Assembly (NCBI RefSeq): GCF_001458415.1
Contig: NZ_CYSD01000043.1
Coordinates: 186,001-250,000 of the forward strand
DNA from: Tritonibacter multivorans
Lineage (GTDB): Bacteria > Pseudomonadota > Alphaproteobacteria > Rhodobacterales > Rhodobacteraceae
Direction of reading: 5' to 3'
Length of the DNA: 64,000 nt
The translations under genes were made by a program, and so were the position numbers. Position 1 is the first letter of the stretch. Each line of letters opens with the position of its first letter. The notes beneath the pieces were generated by a model. That model had not been told where the DNA came from and made no database searches. It saw nothing but the letters and a program-made list of their open reading frames with translations. This document shows, one piece after another, positions 8,140 through 19,270 of this stretch.

Positions 8140-9609
8140 ATGAACGCTTTTGAGCAGCTTCTTGCATTTTCACGCGACACGCAGGCGCTCGGCCAGATCG
8201 CTGGCCGTTTGGGGTGGGATCAGGAAACCATGATGCCTGCGGGCGCGGGCGCGCAGCGCGGTGAGGAAATGGCCGCAATCGAAGGCGTGCTGCACGCGCG
8301 ACGGTCCGATCCCAAAATCGCGGAGTGGCTTGCGAGCGCAGAAGCCCCAGATGCGGCAGGCGCCGCAATCCTGCGCGAGATTCGCTATGGCTATGACCGC
8401 ACCCGCAAAGTGCCGGCCGATCTGGCGCGACGCATTGCGCAGGTGACCTCAGAATCCCAAGCCAAATGGGCCCAGGCCCGCGCGGATGAAGATGTGGCTG
8501 CCTTCCTGCCGGTTCTGGAAGAAGTTGTGGCACTGAAACGCGAAGAAGGTCAGGCGCTGGCCGAAGGCGGTGACGTCTATGATGCGATGGTCGCGGATTA
8601 CGAACGTGGCGTAACCGGTTCGGACCTTGCGAAAATCTTCGATGCCATGCGCCCCGGTCTGGTCGATCTGCGCGCCCGTGTGCTGGAAAAACCTGCCCCC
8701 AAGGCGCTGGAAGGCCGCTTTGATGAGGGCAAACAACTGGCGCTGTCTGAACAATTGGCGGTGGCCTTTGGCTATAACCTCAACAATGGGCGTATCGACA
8801 AGGCCGTGCATCCGTTCTGTTCCGGCAGCGGGCAGGATGTGCGCGTGACCACCCGCACCAGCGCGACCGATCCGTTCAATTGTTTCTACTCGACCGTGCA
8901 CGAGGTCGGCCATGCGGCCTACGAACAAAACGTCGATCAGGCCTATCTGCTGACCCCGCTGGGGGGTGGTGTGTCCATGGGCGTGCACGAAAGCCAAAGC
9001 CGGATTTACGAGAACCAGCTGGGGCGTTCGCGTGCCTTTACGGGCTGGCTGTTTGCGCAAATGCAGACGAGCTTTGGTGATTTTGGCATTGAAAACGCGG
9101 ATGAATTCTACGCCGCGGTCAATGCCGTTCATCGTGGTTACATTCGGACCGAATCCGATGAACTGCAGTATAACCTGCACGTGATGCTGCGGTTCGGGCT
9201 GGAGCGCGCGTTGATGACCGGTGACCTGTCGGTTGGCGATCTTGAGGCTGCCTGGAACGACCGTTTTGCGGCGGACTTTGGCTATGCCGTCGACAAACCC
9301 TCCAACGGTGTGCTGCAGGATGTGCATTGGTCGGTTGGCCTGTTCGGGTATTTCCCGACGTATTCGCTGGGCAATATCTATGCCGGTTGCCTGTACGAGG
9401 CGTTGACCCAGGCGGTTCCAAACCTCGAGGCGGATCTGGCCGAGGGCAACACCCGCCGTGCAACGGAATGGTTGCGGGAAAACCTGCAACAGCACGGCGG
9501 CCTCAGATCCCCGAAAGACACGATTGTTCATGCGATCGGCGGGGAGCCAACCCATGAGCCGCTTAAGGGCTACCTCGAAAAGAAGTTTTCCGAGATTTAT
9601 GATCTTTGA
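8140..9609 (+). CDS. M32 family carboxypeptidase (Taq-type metallopeptidase)
   Basis: 489-aa zinc metallocarboxypeptidase of family M32, which removes C-terminal residues from peptides. The zinc motif HEVGH is at residues 254-258 (His254, Glu255, His258), with the third ligand in VHESQSR (His283, Glu284). The N-terminal GWDQETMMP is also family-typical. The chosen ATG has AAAGG nine bases upstream; an in-frame upstream extension lies inside the ctaA gene and is unlike the family. No signal peptide is visible, so cytoplasmic. A clear terminator follows. Confidence 0.92.
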   Translation: MNAFEQLLAFSRDTQALGQIAGRLGWDQETMMPAGAGAQRGEEMAAIEGVLHARRSDPKIAEWLASAEAPDAAGAAILREIRYGYDRTRKVPADLARRIAQVTSESQAKWAQARADEDVAAFLPVLEEVVALKREEGQALAEGGDVYDAMVADYERGVTGSDLAKIFDAMRPGLVDLRARVLEKPAPKALEGRFDEGKQLALSEQLAVAFGYNLNNGRIDKAVHPFCSGSGQDVRVTTRTSATDPFNCFYSTVHEVGHAAYEQNVDQAYLLTPLGGGVSMGVHESQSRIYENQLGRSRAFTGWLFAQMQTSFGDFGIENADEFYAAVNAVHRGYIRTESDELQYNLHVMLRFGLERALMTGDLSVGDLEAAWNDRFAADFGYAVDKPSNGVLQDVHWSVGLFGYFPTYSLGNIYAGCLYEALTQAVPNLEADLAEGNTRRATEWLRENLQQHGGLRSPKDTIVHAIGGEPTHEPLKGYLEKKFSEIYDL

Positions 9610-9611
9610 GA

Positions 9612-9640
9612 AAAGGCCGCGTGTTTCGCGGCCTTTTTTG
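9612..9640 (+). terminator. Rho-independent terminator after M32 peptidase
   Basis: Stem AAAGGCCGCG / CGCGGCCTTT with a 5-nt loop (TGTTT), followed by a T run. Confidence 0.85.
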
Positions 9641-9642
9641 TT

Positions 9643-9993
9643 TTATATCAATGCCATACGTTCGGCTCTTTCGGTGTCTGGGAACGGGCGGTACAGCCCA
9701 ATGTCGTGATGCGCGATCAGTGAGGTCACATTGGCGTAAAGACGCTCCACCTCTTCATCATGTTCGCCCAGAACTTTAAAAGCCGCGTCCAGTTGGACCA
9801 TATCGTCAAACTCGATCTCCAAAAGGAAATCGCGGCAGCTGTCACTGGCAAGGCTCAGTTTTCGGCGCAAAAGACGCCAGTTTCGGACCACGCCCCGGTC
9901 TTTTAGATATCCAAGCCATTGATCCAAAGCGCTCGCAAAAGCGAGCGCCTTGGCTTCGTGATGCAGGTCGATCTGACAATGGTAGAGGTTCAT
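9643..9993 (-). CDS. conserved 116-aa protein (DUF6614-like)
   Basis: Small soluble protein beginning MNLYHCQIDLHHEAKALAF, then an alternating helix/strand pattern suggestive of a ferredoxin-like (dimeric alpha-beta barrel) fold: GYLKDRGVVRNWRLLRRKLS, FLLEIEFDDMVQLDAAF, then an acidic helix and FPDTERAERM. I place it with the DUF6614 proteins of Rhodobacterales from memory; function is unknown. GAGGAGGAGCG precedes the ATG, which rules out a longer upstream frame. It is downstream of gyrA on the same strand but separated from it by a terminator. Confidence 0.7.
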   Translation of the reverse strand: MNLYHCQIDLHHEAKALAFASALDQWLGYLKDRGVVRNWRLLRRKLSLASDSCRDFLLEIEFDDMVQLDAAFKVLGEHDEEVERLYANVTSLIAHHDIGLYRPFPDTERAERMALI

Positions 9994-10078
9994 CGCGTCG
10001 CTCCTCCTCAAAAGCGCGTTTCCCACTGGAAAACTTTCCAGAGTCTGCCGCGCCAAGATGGGCGATCGGTAAATGAAA

Positions 10079-10104
10079 ACGCCGCCCCCGGATGGGAGCG
10101 GCGT
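10079..10104 (-). terminator. terminator downstream of gyrA
   Basis: Stem ACGCCGC / GCGGCGT extended by three more pairs past one mismatch, loop GGAT, with TTTTCATTT on the minus strand after it. Confidence 0.7.
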
Positions 10105-10129
10105 CAATTCTTCGCGAAATAGGCAGGGT

Positions 10130-12871
10130 TTATTCTTCCGCGCCGTCCTCTTCACCGCTTTCTGCGATCCAGGCCACGGACACAACCTCTTCACCTTTGC
10201 CGGTGTTGAAGACACGCACGCCACCAGCCGAACGGGAGCGGAATGAGATGCCATCCACAGGCACGCGGATCGACTGCCCCTTGGAGGTTGCCAGCATGAT
10301 CTGATCGTCAAGTTCAACCGGGAAGGACGCCACCAGCGCGCCGCCGCGCATGCCTTTGTCCATCGCTGTGACGCCCATGCCGCCACGGCCGCGAACCGGA
10401 TAATCATGGCTGGACGACAACTTACCGGCACCACCTGCAGTGATTGTCAGGATCAGGTTTTCGGCTGCAGACATTTCCGCATAGCGTTCCTGGCTGATGG
10501 TCGCGTTGGCGTTGGCTTCCTCATCCGCAGTGCCTTCCGCATCATCTGCAAGGCCCGCCACCGCACGGCGCATTTTCAGGTAGGCCGCACGCTCGTCCGA
10601 GGTCGCGTCAAAGTGACGGATCACCGACATGGAGACAACCTCGTCGCCGTCGCCAAGTTTAATGCCCCGCACACCCACAGAGTTACGCGAGTTGAACACG
10701 CGGACCTCGGTCGTGGGGAAGCGGATCGCGCGGCCCGTGTTTGTCACCAGCATAATGTCGTCATCTTCGGAACAGATGCGCGCATTGATCAGCTTGGTGT
10801 TTTCGTGTTCGTCCTCGAACTTCATCGCAATCTTGCCGTTGCGCATGACATTTGTGAAGTCCGACAGGCGGTTACGACGCACAGTGCCCGCAGAGGTCGC
10901 GAACATGATCTGCAGATCAGCCCATTCTTTTTCGTCCCGGTCCACTGGCATGATCGCCGCAATGGAAACTCCGGTCGGGATCGGCAGGATGTTGACGATC
11001 GCCTTGCCTTTCGCAGTCCGGCCACCTTGCGGCAGGCGCCAGGTCTTCAGTTTGTAGACCATGCCATCGGTGGTGAAGAACAGAAGTTGTGTGTGGGTGT
11101 TGGCCACGAAGAGCGTGGTGATCACGTCCTCTTCTTTGGTCTGCATGCCCGACACACCCTTGCCGCCGCGTTTTTGCGCGCGGAAATCGGCCAGCGGAGT
11201 GCGCTTGATGTAGCCACCCGAGGTCACGGTCACAACCATGTCTTCGCGCTCGATCAGGTCTTCGTCGTCCATGTCACCGGACCAGTCAACGATCTCGGTG
11301 CGACGGTCGACTGCGAAGTTCTCGCGAACTTCGCGCAGCTCATCGGCAATGATGCCCATGATGCGTTCGCGCGAACCGAGAATTTCGAGGTATTCCTTGA
11401 TCTTACGCGCCAGTTCTTCCAGCTCGTCGGTGACCTCTTTGACACCAATCTGGGTCAGACGCTGCAGGCGCAGTTCCAGAATGGCGCGGGCCTGCGTTTC
11501 GGACAGGTTATAGGTCCCGTCGTCGTTCATCTTGTGGGTTGGATCATCGATCAGCTGGATATAGGCCGCAATGTCACCAGCAGGCCAGCGACGTTCCATC
11601 AGTTTCTGACGGGCTTCGGCGGCATCCGCCGAGGCGCGAATGGTCGCAACGACTTCGTCCACGTTGGAGACGGCCACGGCCAAACCACAGAGAATGTGGC
11701 TGCGTTCGCGTGCTTTACGCAGGTTAAAGGCCGTGCGGCGTGCCACAACATCTTCGCGGAAGTCGATGAAAGACGTGAGGAACCGGCGCAGGGTCAGCTG
11801 TTCCGGGCGGCCACCGTTCAGCGCCAGCATGTTGCAGCCAAAAGAGGTCTGCATCGGTGTAAAACGATAGAGCTGGTTCAGGACCACTTCGGCGGTTGCA
11901 TCGCGCTTCAGCTCGACCACAACGCGGACACCGTTACGGTCGGATTCATCCTGCACGTGAGCCACGCCTTCAATGCGCTTTTCGCGCACCTGTTCTGCGA
12001 TCTTTTCGATCATTGCGGCCTTGTTCACCTGATAGGGAATCTCATCCACAACAATGGCATAGCGGTCTTTTCTGATCTCTTCCACGCGGGTTTTTGCGCG
12101 GATGATCACAGAGCCACGGCCCTCAAGATAGGCTTTGCGCGCACCAGAACGGCCCAGCATCACACCGCCGGTTGGGAAGTCCGGACCGGGCACATAGTCG
12201 ATCAGCTGCTCTGAGGTCAGGTCCGGGTCATCGATCAGCGCGAGCGTGGCGTCAACCACTTCGCCAAGGTTATGCGGCGGAATATTGGTGGCCATACCAA
12301 CCGCAATGCCGCCAGCACCATTGACCAGCATGTTCGGGAAACGCGCGGGAAGAACTGTGGGTTCACGGTCCTTGCCATCATAGTTGTCCTGAAAGTCGAC
12401 CGTTTCCTTGTCGATATCCGCCAACATAAAGGCCGAAGGCTTGTCCATGCGCACTTCGGTGTAACGCATTGCCGCCGGGTTGTCGCCATCCATAGAGCCA
12501 AAGTTGCCCTGACCGTCCAGCAGCGGCAGCGACATAGAGAAGTCCTGCGCCATGCGGACAAGCGCATCATAGATCGCGCTGTCGCCATGCGGGTGGTATT
12601 TACCCATCACATCGCCAACAGGACGCGCCGACTTGCGGTAGGACTTGTCGTGGCTGTTGCCCGTTTCGTGCATCGCATAAAGAATGCGGCGGTGAACCGG
12701 TTTCAAACCGTCCCGCAGGTCCGGGATCGCGCGGCTGACGATAACCGACATCGCATAATCCAGATAGGAGTTGCGCATTTCGGTTTCGATAGAGACGGTG
12801 GGGCCGTCATAGACCGGGCGTTCGGGAAGATTTTCGTCTGCGTTTTCAGGAGTTTCCGGCGTATCGCTCAC
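10130..12871 (-). CDS. gyrA: DNA gyrase subunit A
   Basis: 913-aa breakage-reunion subunit of DNA gyrase. The catalytic tyrosine is Tyr137 in [12 protein letters not shown]. The quinolone-determining region reads [10 protein letters not shown] with Ser98 and Asp102, the quinolone-sensitive residues. The GyrA box, QKRGGKG, is present and separates gyrase from topoisomerase IV ParC. The beta-pinwheel C-terminal domain has an acidic insertion (about residues 780-800) and ends in an acidic tail (GEEDGAEE). The gene is divergent from 6-phosphogluconolactonase. Confidence 0.97.
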   Translation of the reverse strand: MSDTPETPENADENLPERPVYDGPTVSIETEMRNSYLDYAMSVIVSRAIPDLRDGLKPVHRRILYAMHETGNSHDKSYRKSARPVGDVMGKYHPHGDSAIYDALVRMAQDFSMSLPLLDGQGNFGSMDGDNPAAMRYTEVRMDKPSAFMLADIDKETVDFQDNYDGKDREPTVLPARFPNMLVNGAGGIAVGMATNIPPHNLGEVVDATLALIDDPDLTSEQLIDYVPGPDFPTGGVMLGRSGARKAYLEGRGSVIIRAKTRVEEIRKDRYAIVVDEIPYQVNKAAMIEKIAEQVREKRIEGVAHVQDESDRNGVRVVVELKRDATAEVVLNQLYRFTPMQTSFGCNMLALNGGRPEQLTLRRFLTSFIDFREDVVARRTAFNLRKARERSHILCGLAVAVSNVDEVVATIRASADAAEARQKLMERRWPAGDIAAYIQLIDDPTHKMNDDGTYNLSETQARAILELRLQRLTQIGVKEVTDELEELARKIKEYLEILGSRERIMGIIADELREVRENFAVDRRTEIVDWSGDMDDEDLIEREDMVVTVTSGGYIKRTPLADFRAQKRGGKGVSGMQTKEEDVITTLFVANTHTQLLFFTTDGMVYKLKTWRLPQGGRTAKGKAIVNILPIPTGVSIAAIMPVDRDEKEWADLQIMFATSAGTVRRNRLSDFTNVMRNGKIAMKFEDEHENTKLINARICSEDDDIMLVTNTGRAIRFPTTEVRVFNSRNSVGVRGIKLGDGDEVVSMSVIRHFDATSDERAAYLKMRRAVAGLADDAEGTADEEANANATISQERYAEMSAAENLILTITAGGAGKLSSSHDYPVRGRGGMGVTAMDKGMRGGALVASFPVELDDQIMLATSKGQSIRVPVDGISFRSRSAGGVRVFNTGKGEEVVSVAWIAESGEEDGAEE

Positions 12872-13100
12872 GTTGGCAGCCTGTTCTTTTTTGAAATCTA
12901 TATTTTGTGTTACGACCTTATCAGGAACCGCATATCCAGCGCAAGCTATCAGCCGCTTGTGGGGCGCTTTGTTCGTCGCAAATCGTCGCTTTGGCGGCTG
13001 TTTTCGCCCCTTTGCAGTCGACGCTCGGTGAATTATGAAGAGAGGGCTTGAGGGCGCTGCCGCTCGGGCCAGAATTTCCGCGAAAATCGAGGTGAGGACG

Positions 13101-13772
13101 ATGGAATTTAAAGAATACGCAGATCGCGAACTCTTGGTGTTAGCGGTAGCGGATCGGATCGCCAGTGATTTGAGACAACATCTGGATCACAACGATCAGG
13201 CTGCCATCGCGCTGGCTGGCGGGACGACGCCGGGGCCGATTTTTGACGACCTCTGTGCGGTCGATCTGGCGTGGGATCGGGTCAATGTCATGGCCTCGGA
13301 CGAACGCTGGGTGCCAACGGATCACGAACGCTCCAATGCAAAGTTGATCCGCGAGCGGCTGTTGGTAGAGCACGCGGCAAAGGCACAGTTCCTGCCGTTT
13401 TTTCGGGAAGGCCTGACGCCCGAAGCGGCAGCCGAAAAAGTATCCGCCGAAGTGGACGCTACGGGCCCGCTGGCTGTGGCACTTCTGGGCATGGGTGAAG
13501 ACATGCATACGGCGTCGTTGTTTCCCGGTACAGCCGGTTTGGAGGCCGCGCTTAGCGCAGATGCGCCTGCTTTGGTTGTCCTGCGTCCCGACAGTCAGCC
13601 CGAAGTGCGCATGAGCCTGAGTGCACAGGTTCTGAACGGGGCCATAAATAAGCATCTTGTCATCTTTGGGGAAGGCAAGCGGGCCGCTTTGGATCGCGCG
13701 GTGAGCCTGCCGCCGGAAGAGGCCCCGATTAACGCGGTGCTGTCCGAGGCCACGGTGCATTGGGCGCCGTAA
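13101..13772 (+). CDS. pgl: 6-phosphogluconolactonase
   Basis: 223-aa DevB-type lactonase hydrolysing 6-phosphogluconolactone in the oxidative pentose phosphate / Entner-Doudoroff route. Visible family blocks: [32 protein letters not shown] and [17 protein letters not shown], the last with the catalytic His region. The ATG at 13101 has GAGGACG upstream and begins where family members begin; the longer in-frame extension is arginine/alanine-rich and rejected. In many relatives pgl sits between zwf and pgi or edd; here neither is adjacent. Confidence 0.92.
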   Translation: MEFKEYADRELLVLAVADRIASDLRQHLDHNDQAAIALAGGTTPGPIFDDLCAVDLAWDRVNVMASDERWVPTDHERSNAKLIRERLLVEHAAKAQFLPFFREGLTPEAAAEKVSAEVDATGPLAVALLGMGEDMHTASLFPGTAGLEAALSADAPALVVLRPDSQPEVRMSLSAQVLNGAINKHLVIFGEGKRAALDRAVSLPPEEAPINAVLSEATVHWAP

Positions 13773-13859
13773 AGGGCGTGCAACAACCGCTCCAAGGTGC
13801 GAAGTACGTGCCTTGGAGCTCCTTTGAAATCAAAGTCGTACCCGAAGTAATTACATCCG

Positions 13860-14045
13860 ATGAGCAAAGAAATCTCCGTAACCCGCCGCGACGATGGGCA
13901 AATCCAGGTCATCAAAGGGACGTGGTCCGACACCTTCCCGGAAGACCAACGTCAGCCCTGGATCGAATGGTATGAGCAGATGCAGAAAGACCATGGCTAC
14001 GAGGGCTATGGCGAGATGGCACAGCGGCTGCGCGACCTGGGCTGA
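13860..14045 (+). CDS. hypothetical 61-aa acidic protein
   Basis: Small soluble protein rich in charged and aromatic residues (RRDDGQIQVIKGTWSD, WIEWYEQMQKDHGYEGYGE). I do not recognise the family. Codon choice resembles the neighbouring genes, which supports a real gene, but the ribosome binding site is weak. It starts 87 bp after pgl, with an inverted repeat between (13789-13819), and ends before the tRNA gene on the other strand. Confidence 0.5.
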   Translation: MSKEISVTRRDDGQIQVIKGTWSDTFPEDQRQPWIEWYEQMQKDHGYEGYGEMAQRLRDLG

Positions 14046-14088
14046 TCCCCTTAGGGTCGGCCAGACAAATTCATCGATTTCAGGAGGT

Positions 14089-14162
14089 TGGAGCGGGTAA
14101 CGGGAATCGAACCCGTAACTAAAGCTTGGGAAGCTGCCGTGATACCTTTTCACCATACCCGC
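14089..14162 (-). tRNA. tRNA-Gly (anticodon CCC)
   Basis: Full cloverleaf of 74 nt with encoded CCA: acceptor GCGGGTA / TACCCGC, D stem GTGA / TCAC, T arm ACGGG-TTCGATT-CCCGT, anticodon loop TTCCCAA giving CCC. The anticodon stem is weak: GCAGC against GCTTT has one C-T mismatch and one G-T wobble at its outer end. Confidence 0.9.
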
Positions 14163-14251
14163 GCTCGCGAGGCCCAGAACTAAGCGGCAGCCCCAGGAAG
14201 GTCAAGGGGCTGCCGTTGTTTTTTATGTGGTCTATCAGGGTGAGCTGTGGA

Positions 14252-16300
14252 TTAGCCGCGACGGCGGCGGCGGCGGCCACCGGCACCTGCGCCTCCGGCG
14301 TCTCCACCGGTGTTAAAGTTCACGCTCGGCAGGGTCACGACGCTTTCCAAAATCGGGAAAGGCTCTGCCGAGTTCGGAATGGCCGAAGCGTTGACAAAAT
14401 GTTCTTGGAAACGCGGTTCGACTGCGGTTTCGATCTTTTCGATCTGACGCACCGTGTCTTCGATCTCGCCGCGGGCTTTGGTGTTCAACAGGGCAATCCG
14501 CGCACCTGTCCCTGCGGCATTGCCCGCGCTGGTGACCTTGTCCAGCACACAGTCAGGGATCATGCCCAACACCATCGCGTGTTTGGCCGAGATATGTGCG
14601 CCAAAGGCCCCAGCGAGCACCACGCGGTCCACGGTGTCGACGCCGAACTTATCCATCAGCAGGCGCGCGCCAGAATACAGCGCGGCCTTGGCCATCTGAA
14701 TGGCGCGGATGTCTGGGTTGGTGACCGTAATGGTCGGACCACCCTCGGCCGAGCCATCCCACAACAGATACGCATTGGTGCGCCCGTCCTGAATACAGCG
14801 TACGCTGCCAGTCTGTTCTGCCGACCCAATCAGGCCAGAGGCATCCAGAACGCCCGCAAGGCGCATTTCGGCAATCGCCTCGATAATGCCGGACCCGCAG
14901 ATCCCGGTGATCCCGGTGGTCGCTATGGCCTCTGCAAAGCCGTTTTCATCAGACCAGATGTCCGATCCGATAATGCGGAACCGGGGTTCTTTGGTGACGG
15001 GGTCAATCTCGACCCGTTCAATCGCACCCGGCGCCGCCCGCTGGCCCGAAGAAATCTGCGCACCTTCAAATGCAGGTCCGGTCGGGGACGAGCACGCAAG
15101 GACTTTTTCCTTGTTTCCCAATAGGATCTCGGCGTTTGTTCCGACGTCCACAATCAGGGCAAGGTCTTCGGATTTATCCGGCGCCTCAGAGAGAGCAACC
15201 GCTGCCGCATCTGCGCCCACGTGGCCTGCGATACAGGGCAAAAGGTAGACCCGCGCCGACGGATGCAGGGTCAGATCCAGTTCGGTTGCTTTCAGGCGCA
15301 TCGCGTCCGAGGTCGCAAGCGCAAAGGGGGCCTGACCCAGCTCAAAGGGATCAATGCCAAGGAACAGGTGGTGCATAACCGGGTTGCAGACAAAAACCGC
15401 ATCGACGATCAGCTCTTTGTCGATCTCGGCTTCGCCCGCGATCTGATCAAACAGTGCGTTCATGCCGTCACGCACGGCAGAGGTCATTTCCTTGTCGCCG
15501 CCTGCGTTCATCATTGCATAAGACACGCGGCTCATCAGGTCTTCGCCAAAGCGGATTTGCGGGTTCATAATCCCCGAAGAGGCCACGACCTCGCCGGTTT
15601 TCAGATCACAGAGGTGCGCGGCAATGGTGGTGGAGCCAAGGTCAACGGCCAGACCATAGATCGTGCCTTCATAGAAGCCGGGCCAGATCTGCATGATCTT
15701 TGGCGGGGTGGTCTCATCGCCCAGGTGAACCGCAACGGTGACCTTCCAGCCGCCTTTGCGCAGCACCGGCTGCATCAGCTGAAGAATGCGAAGATCGGCT
15801 TCTACGCCTTTGATCTCCCACTGTTTCTCCAGCGCTTCGATCAGGCGCTCCAGATCGCCGGAGGGCTTGTGCATGTCGGGTTCTTCGACCTCGACATAAT
15901 ACAGGCGCACGGCGGGGTTCATGGTGATGTCGCGCACTTCGGCGCGCTTGCGCACCACCTGACGGTGCACCTGGCTTTCTGGCGGCACGTCGATGACAAT
16001 GTCGCCTTCGACCTTGGCCTGACAGCCCAGACGGCGGCCGTCGATCAGCCCGCGTTTGTCCTTGTAACGCTGCTCAACCTTGTTCCATTCACTGAGCGCG
16101 TCATCTGCAACCGTTACGCCGTGTTTCGGAAATTCTCCGTAAGACGGGGTAATCTGGCATTTGGAACAAATCCCGCGGCCGCCACACACGGAATCCAGAT
16201 CCACGCCCAATTGGCGTGCAGCGGTCAGCACAGGTGTGCCAACCGGGAAACGTCCGCGTTTGCCGGAGGGGGTAAAGACGACGAGGGGATCTTCTGCCAT
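14252..16300 (-). CDS. ferredoxin/ASKHA corrinoid-activation-type protein (RACo/RamA-like, DUF4445)
   Basis: 682-aa protein. An N-terminal [2Fe-2S] ferredoxin domain has ligands Cys39, Cys45, Cys48 and Cys93 (CGGRGICSKC ... GRRLGC). A linker domain is followed by an actin-like ATPase (ASKHA) part starting YGLAVDLGSTTIAAHLCDL, with VDVGTNAEI and GICGSGIIEAIAEM further on. Known relatives use ATP to reduce the corrinoid cofactor of methyltransferases to its active Co(I) state; in Roseobacters such proteins are associated with MttB-type methylamine or betaine methyltransferases. None is adjacent here. The C-terminus is unusual: glycine-rich followed by six arginines. The ATG has AAAAGG nine bases upstream; a longer upstream frame is disfavoured. 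Confidence 0.82.
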   Translation of the reverse strand: MAEDPLVVFTPSGKRGRFPVGTPVLTAARQLGVDLDSVCGGRGICSKCQITPSYGEFPKHGVTVADDALSEWNKVEQRYKDKRGLIDGRRLGCQAKVEGDIVIDVPPESQVHRQVVRKRAEVRDITMNPAVRLYYVEVEEPDMHKPSGDLERLIEALEKQWEIKGVEADLRILQLMQPVLRKGGWKVTVAVHLGDETTPPKIMQIWPGFYEGTIYGLAVDLGSTTIAAHLCDLKTGEVVASSGIMNPQIRFGEDLMSRVSYAMMNAGGDKEMTSAVRDGMNALFDQIAGEAEIDKELIVDAVFVCNPVMHHLFLGIDPFELGQAPFALATSDAMRLKATELDLTLHPSARVYLLPCIAGHVGADAAAVALSEAPDKSEDLALIVDVGTNAEILLGNKEKVLACSSPTGPAFEGAQISSGQRAAPGAIERVEIDPVTKEPRFRIIGSDIWSDENGFAEAIATTGITGICGSGIIEAIAEMRLAGVLDASGLIGSAEQTGSVRCIQDGRTNAYLLWDGSAEGGPTITVTNPDIRAIQMAKAALYSGARLLMDKFGVDTVDRVVLAGAFGAHISAKHAMVLGMIPDCVLDKVTSAGNAAGTGARIALLNTKARGEIEDTVRQIEKIETAVEPRFQEHFVNASAIPNSAEPFPILESVVTLPSVNFNTGGDAGGAGAGGRRRRRRG

Positions 16301-16400
16301 CAGGTCATGCCTTTTCGTGATCTTCTTTAGATATCGACCATATGTCACTTTTTCTAATCTGAAAGGCAAGCAGCGGCGTTATGGGAAATGTTCACGTCGT

Positions 16401-17579
16401 TTATGAGCTTTTTTCCAGCCAACGGAGGATGTGGTCGCGGTGCTCGTCCAGCTTTGGCGCGGGCGCGCGGGTGCTGGGATCGGGCAGGGCGCTCATCTTA
16501 ATCGGATTGCCGGCCGCGACATAGGCCGGGCTGCCGCTTTGGTCCAGCACATCCACAACCATATTGCGCGCTAAAATCTGCGGGTCCTGCATCACCTGAT
16601 CGACGGTTTGGATGGGTCCCGTCGGAATGCCTGCCTGTGTGAGGAGTTCGATCCAATGCTCGGCCGGTTTGTCGATGGTAACTGCTTCGATCAACCGTTT
16701 GAGAAGGCGCGCGTTTTTGCATCTTTCGGGGTTGGTGGAAAACCGCGGGTCCTGCGCCAGTGGCAAGTTCAGCGTGACGCAGAGCTGGGCAAACAGGGCA
16801 TCGTTTCCGGCCGCGATCACAAAGAGCCCATCTTTCGCATGAAAGGTTTCAAAGGGCGCAATAGACGGGTGGCGCGCGCCAGAAGGGCGCGGCGCGTCGC
16901 CCGTGACCGATGTGATCGCAATCGCATGTTCCAGCAGGGCCAATTGGCTGTCTAGCATGGCAATATCGATCTTCTGACCAAGGCCGGTTTTTTCCCGCGC
17001 AATCAGGGCGGCCAGCACCCCTTGGGTCAGGAACATGCCGGCCGCAATATCTCCAATCGACGCGCCGACGCGCACAGGCTCGCGGTCCCGCTCTCCGGTG
17101 ATCGACATGACCCCGCCACGGGCCTGAACCACCATATCATAGGCGGGCCGCAGCGCTTCGGGCCCGGTGTGCCCAAAGCCGGAAACAGCGCCGTAAATCA
17201 GGTGTGGATGCTGCGCATGAAGCTGGTCCCAGCCATAGCCCAATCTGTCCATCACGCCGGGGCGATAGTTCTCAAGTAGAATGTCAGACTTTGATAAAAG
17301 CTGTTCAAAAACAGAACGATCAGAGGTGTCCTTTAGGTTAAGTGCGATGCTTTCCTTGCCGTGGTTGATGGTCGCGAAATAGGCGCTTTCTCCGTCTTTG
17401 AACGGTGGGAACGCGCGGGTGTCATCGCCAAGACCGGGCCGTTCCACTTTGATCACCCGGGCGCCAAGATCGGACAGGGTCATCGATGCATAGGGTCCGG
17501 CCAGCACATGGGTCAGGTCCAGAACTGTCAGGCCCGCCAGCGGCGCGGCCCCTGCAGTGTTCTCGTTGCTTTGGGACAT
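16401..17579 (-). CDS. CaiB/BaiF class III CoA-transferase
   Basis: 392-aa family III CoA-transferase, moving CoA between acyl groups. The N-terminal LTVLDLTHVLAGPYASMTLSDLGA and IKVERPGLGDDTR are characteristic, as is ENYRPGVMDRLG. The catalytic aspartate is most likely Asp148 in RPAYDMVVQA. The substrate cannot be told from sequence; this family includes formyl-, carnitine- and succinyl-CoA transferases. The ATG has GGAG seven bases upstream. It is divergent from guaB, and an FNR-like site lies about 70 bp upstream of its start. Confidence 0.9.
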   Translation of the reverse strand: MSQSNENTAGAAPLAGLTVLDLTHVLAGPYASMTLSDLGARVIKVERPGLGDDTRAFPPFKDGESAYFATINHGKESIALNLKDTSDRSVFEQLLSKSDILLENYRPGVMDRLGYGWDQLHAQHPHLIYGAVSGFGHTGPEALRPAYDMVVQARGGVMSITGERDREPVRVGASIGDIAAGMFLTQGVLAALIAREKTGLGQKIDIAMLDSQLALLEHAIAITSVTGDAPRPSGARHPSIAPFETFHAKDGLFVIAAGNDALFAQLCVTLNLPLAQDPRFSTNPERCKNARLLKRLIEAVTIDKPAEHWIELLTQAGIPTGPIQTVDQVMQDPQILARNMVVDVLDQSGSPAYVAAGNPIKMSALPDPSTRAPAPKLDEHRDHILRWLEKSS

Positions 17580-17641
17580 GGGAGGGCTCCATTTTATGGT
17601 CTGCACTACGGGTGATCTAGAAAGAACGGGTCTGGTTTCCT

Positions 17642-17655
17642 TTGATCCAGATCAG
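17642..17655. promoter_or_regulatory. FNR/Dnr-like site
   Basis: TTGATCCAGATCAG matches TTGAT-N4-ATCAA at nine of ten defined bases. It lies between the divergent CoA-transferase and guaB genes, nearer the former. Confidence 0.4.
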
Positions 17656-17678
17656 TCCATAAGGCCCTGATTCAAAGG

Positions 17679-17696
17679 TTTCGCAAAAATGCGAAA
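17679..17696. repeat. short perfect inverted repeat upstream of guaB
   Basis: TTTCGCA / TGCGAAA around AAAA, a 7-bp perfect dyad about 82 bp before guaB. It could be an operator or a hairpin; there is no direct evidence for either. Confidence 0.4.
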
Positions 17697-17742
17697 TTAT
17701 TTGCGGTAAGGGCCTTTTCCCCAAAAAAGATCTGTGCAATAG

Positions 17743-19227
<1,485 letters not shown>

Positions 19228-19237
19228 GGAGCGTCTC

Positions 19238-19270
19238 ATGGCCGTTTGGCACCAGAGGGCAGGGGCATGA
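19238..19270 (+). CDS. possible 10-codon leader ORF coupled to rsmB
   Basis: Reads MAVWHQRAGA. It has a better ribosome binding site (AAGGAG, seven bases before its ATG) than the downstream gene, and its stop overlaps the start of the rsmB-type gene as ATGA. It may load ribosomes for the downstream gene; it may also be chance. Confidence 0.35.
   Translation: MAVWHQRAGA

Noticed and set aside
13789-13819. Inverted repeat GCTCCAAGG / CCTTGGAGC after pgl
   Set aside because: Nine pairs with a 13-nt loop but no T run; too weak to call a terminator, and noted only as context for the small downstream gene.
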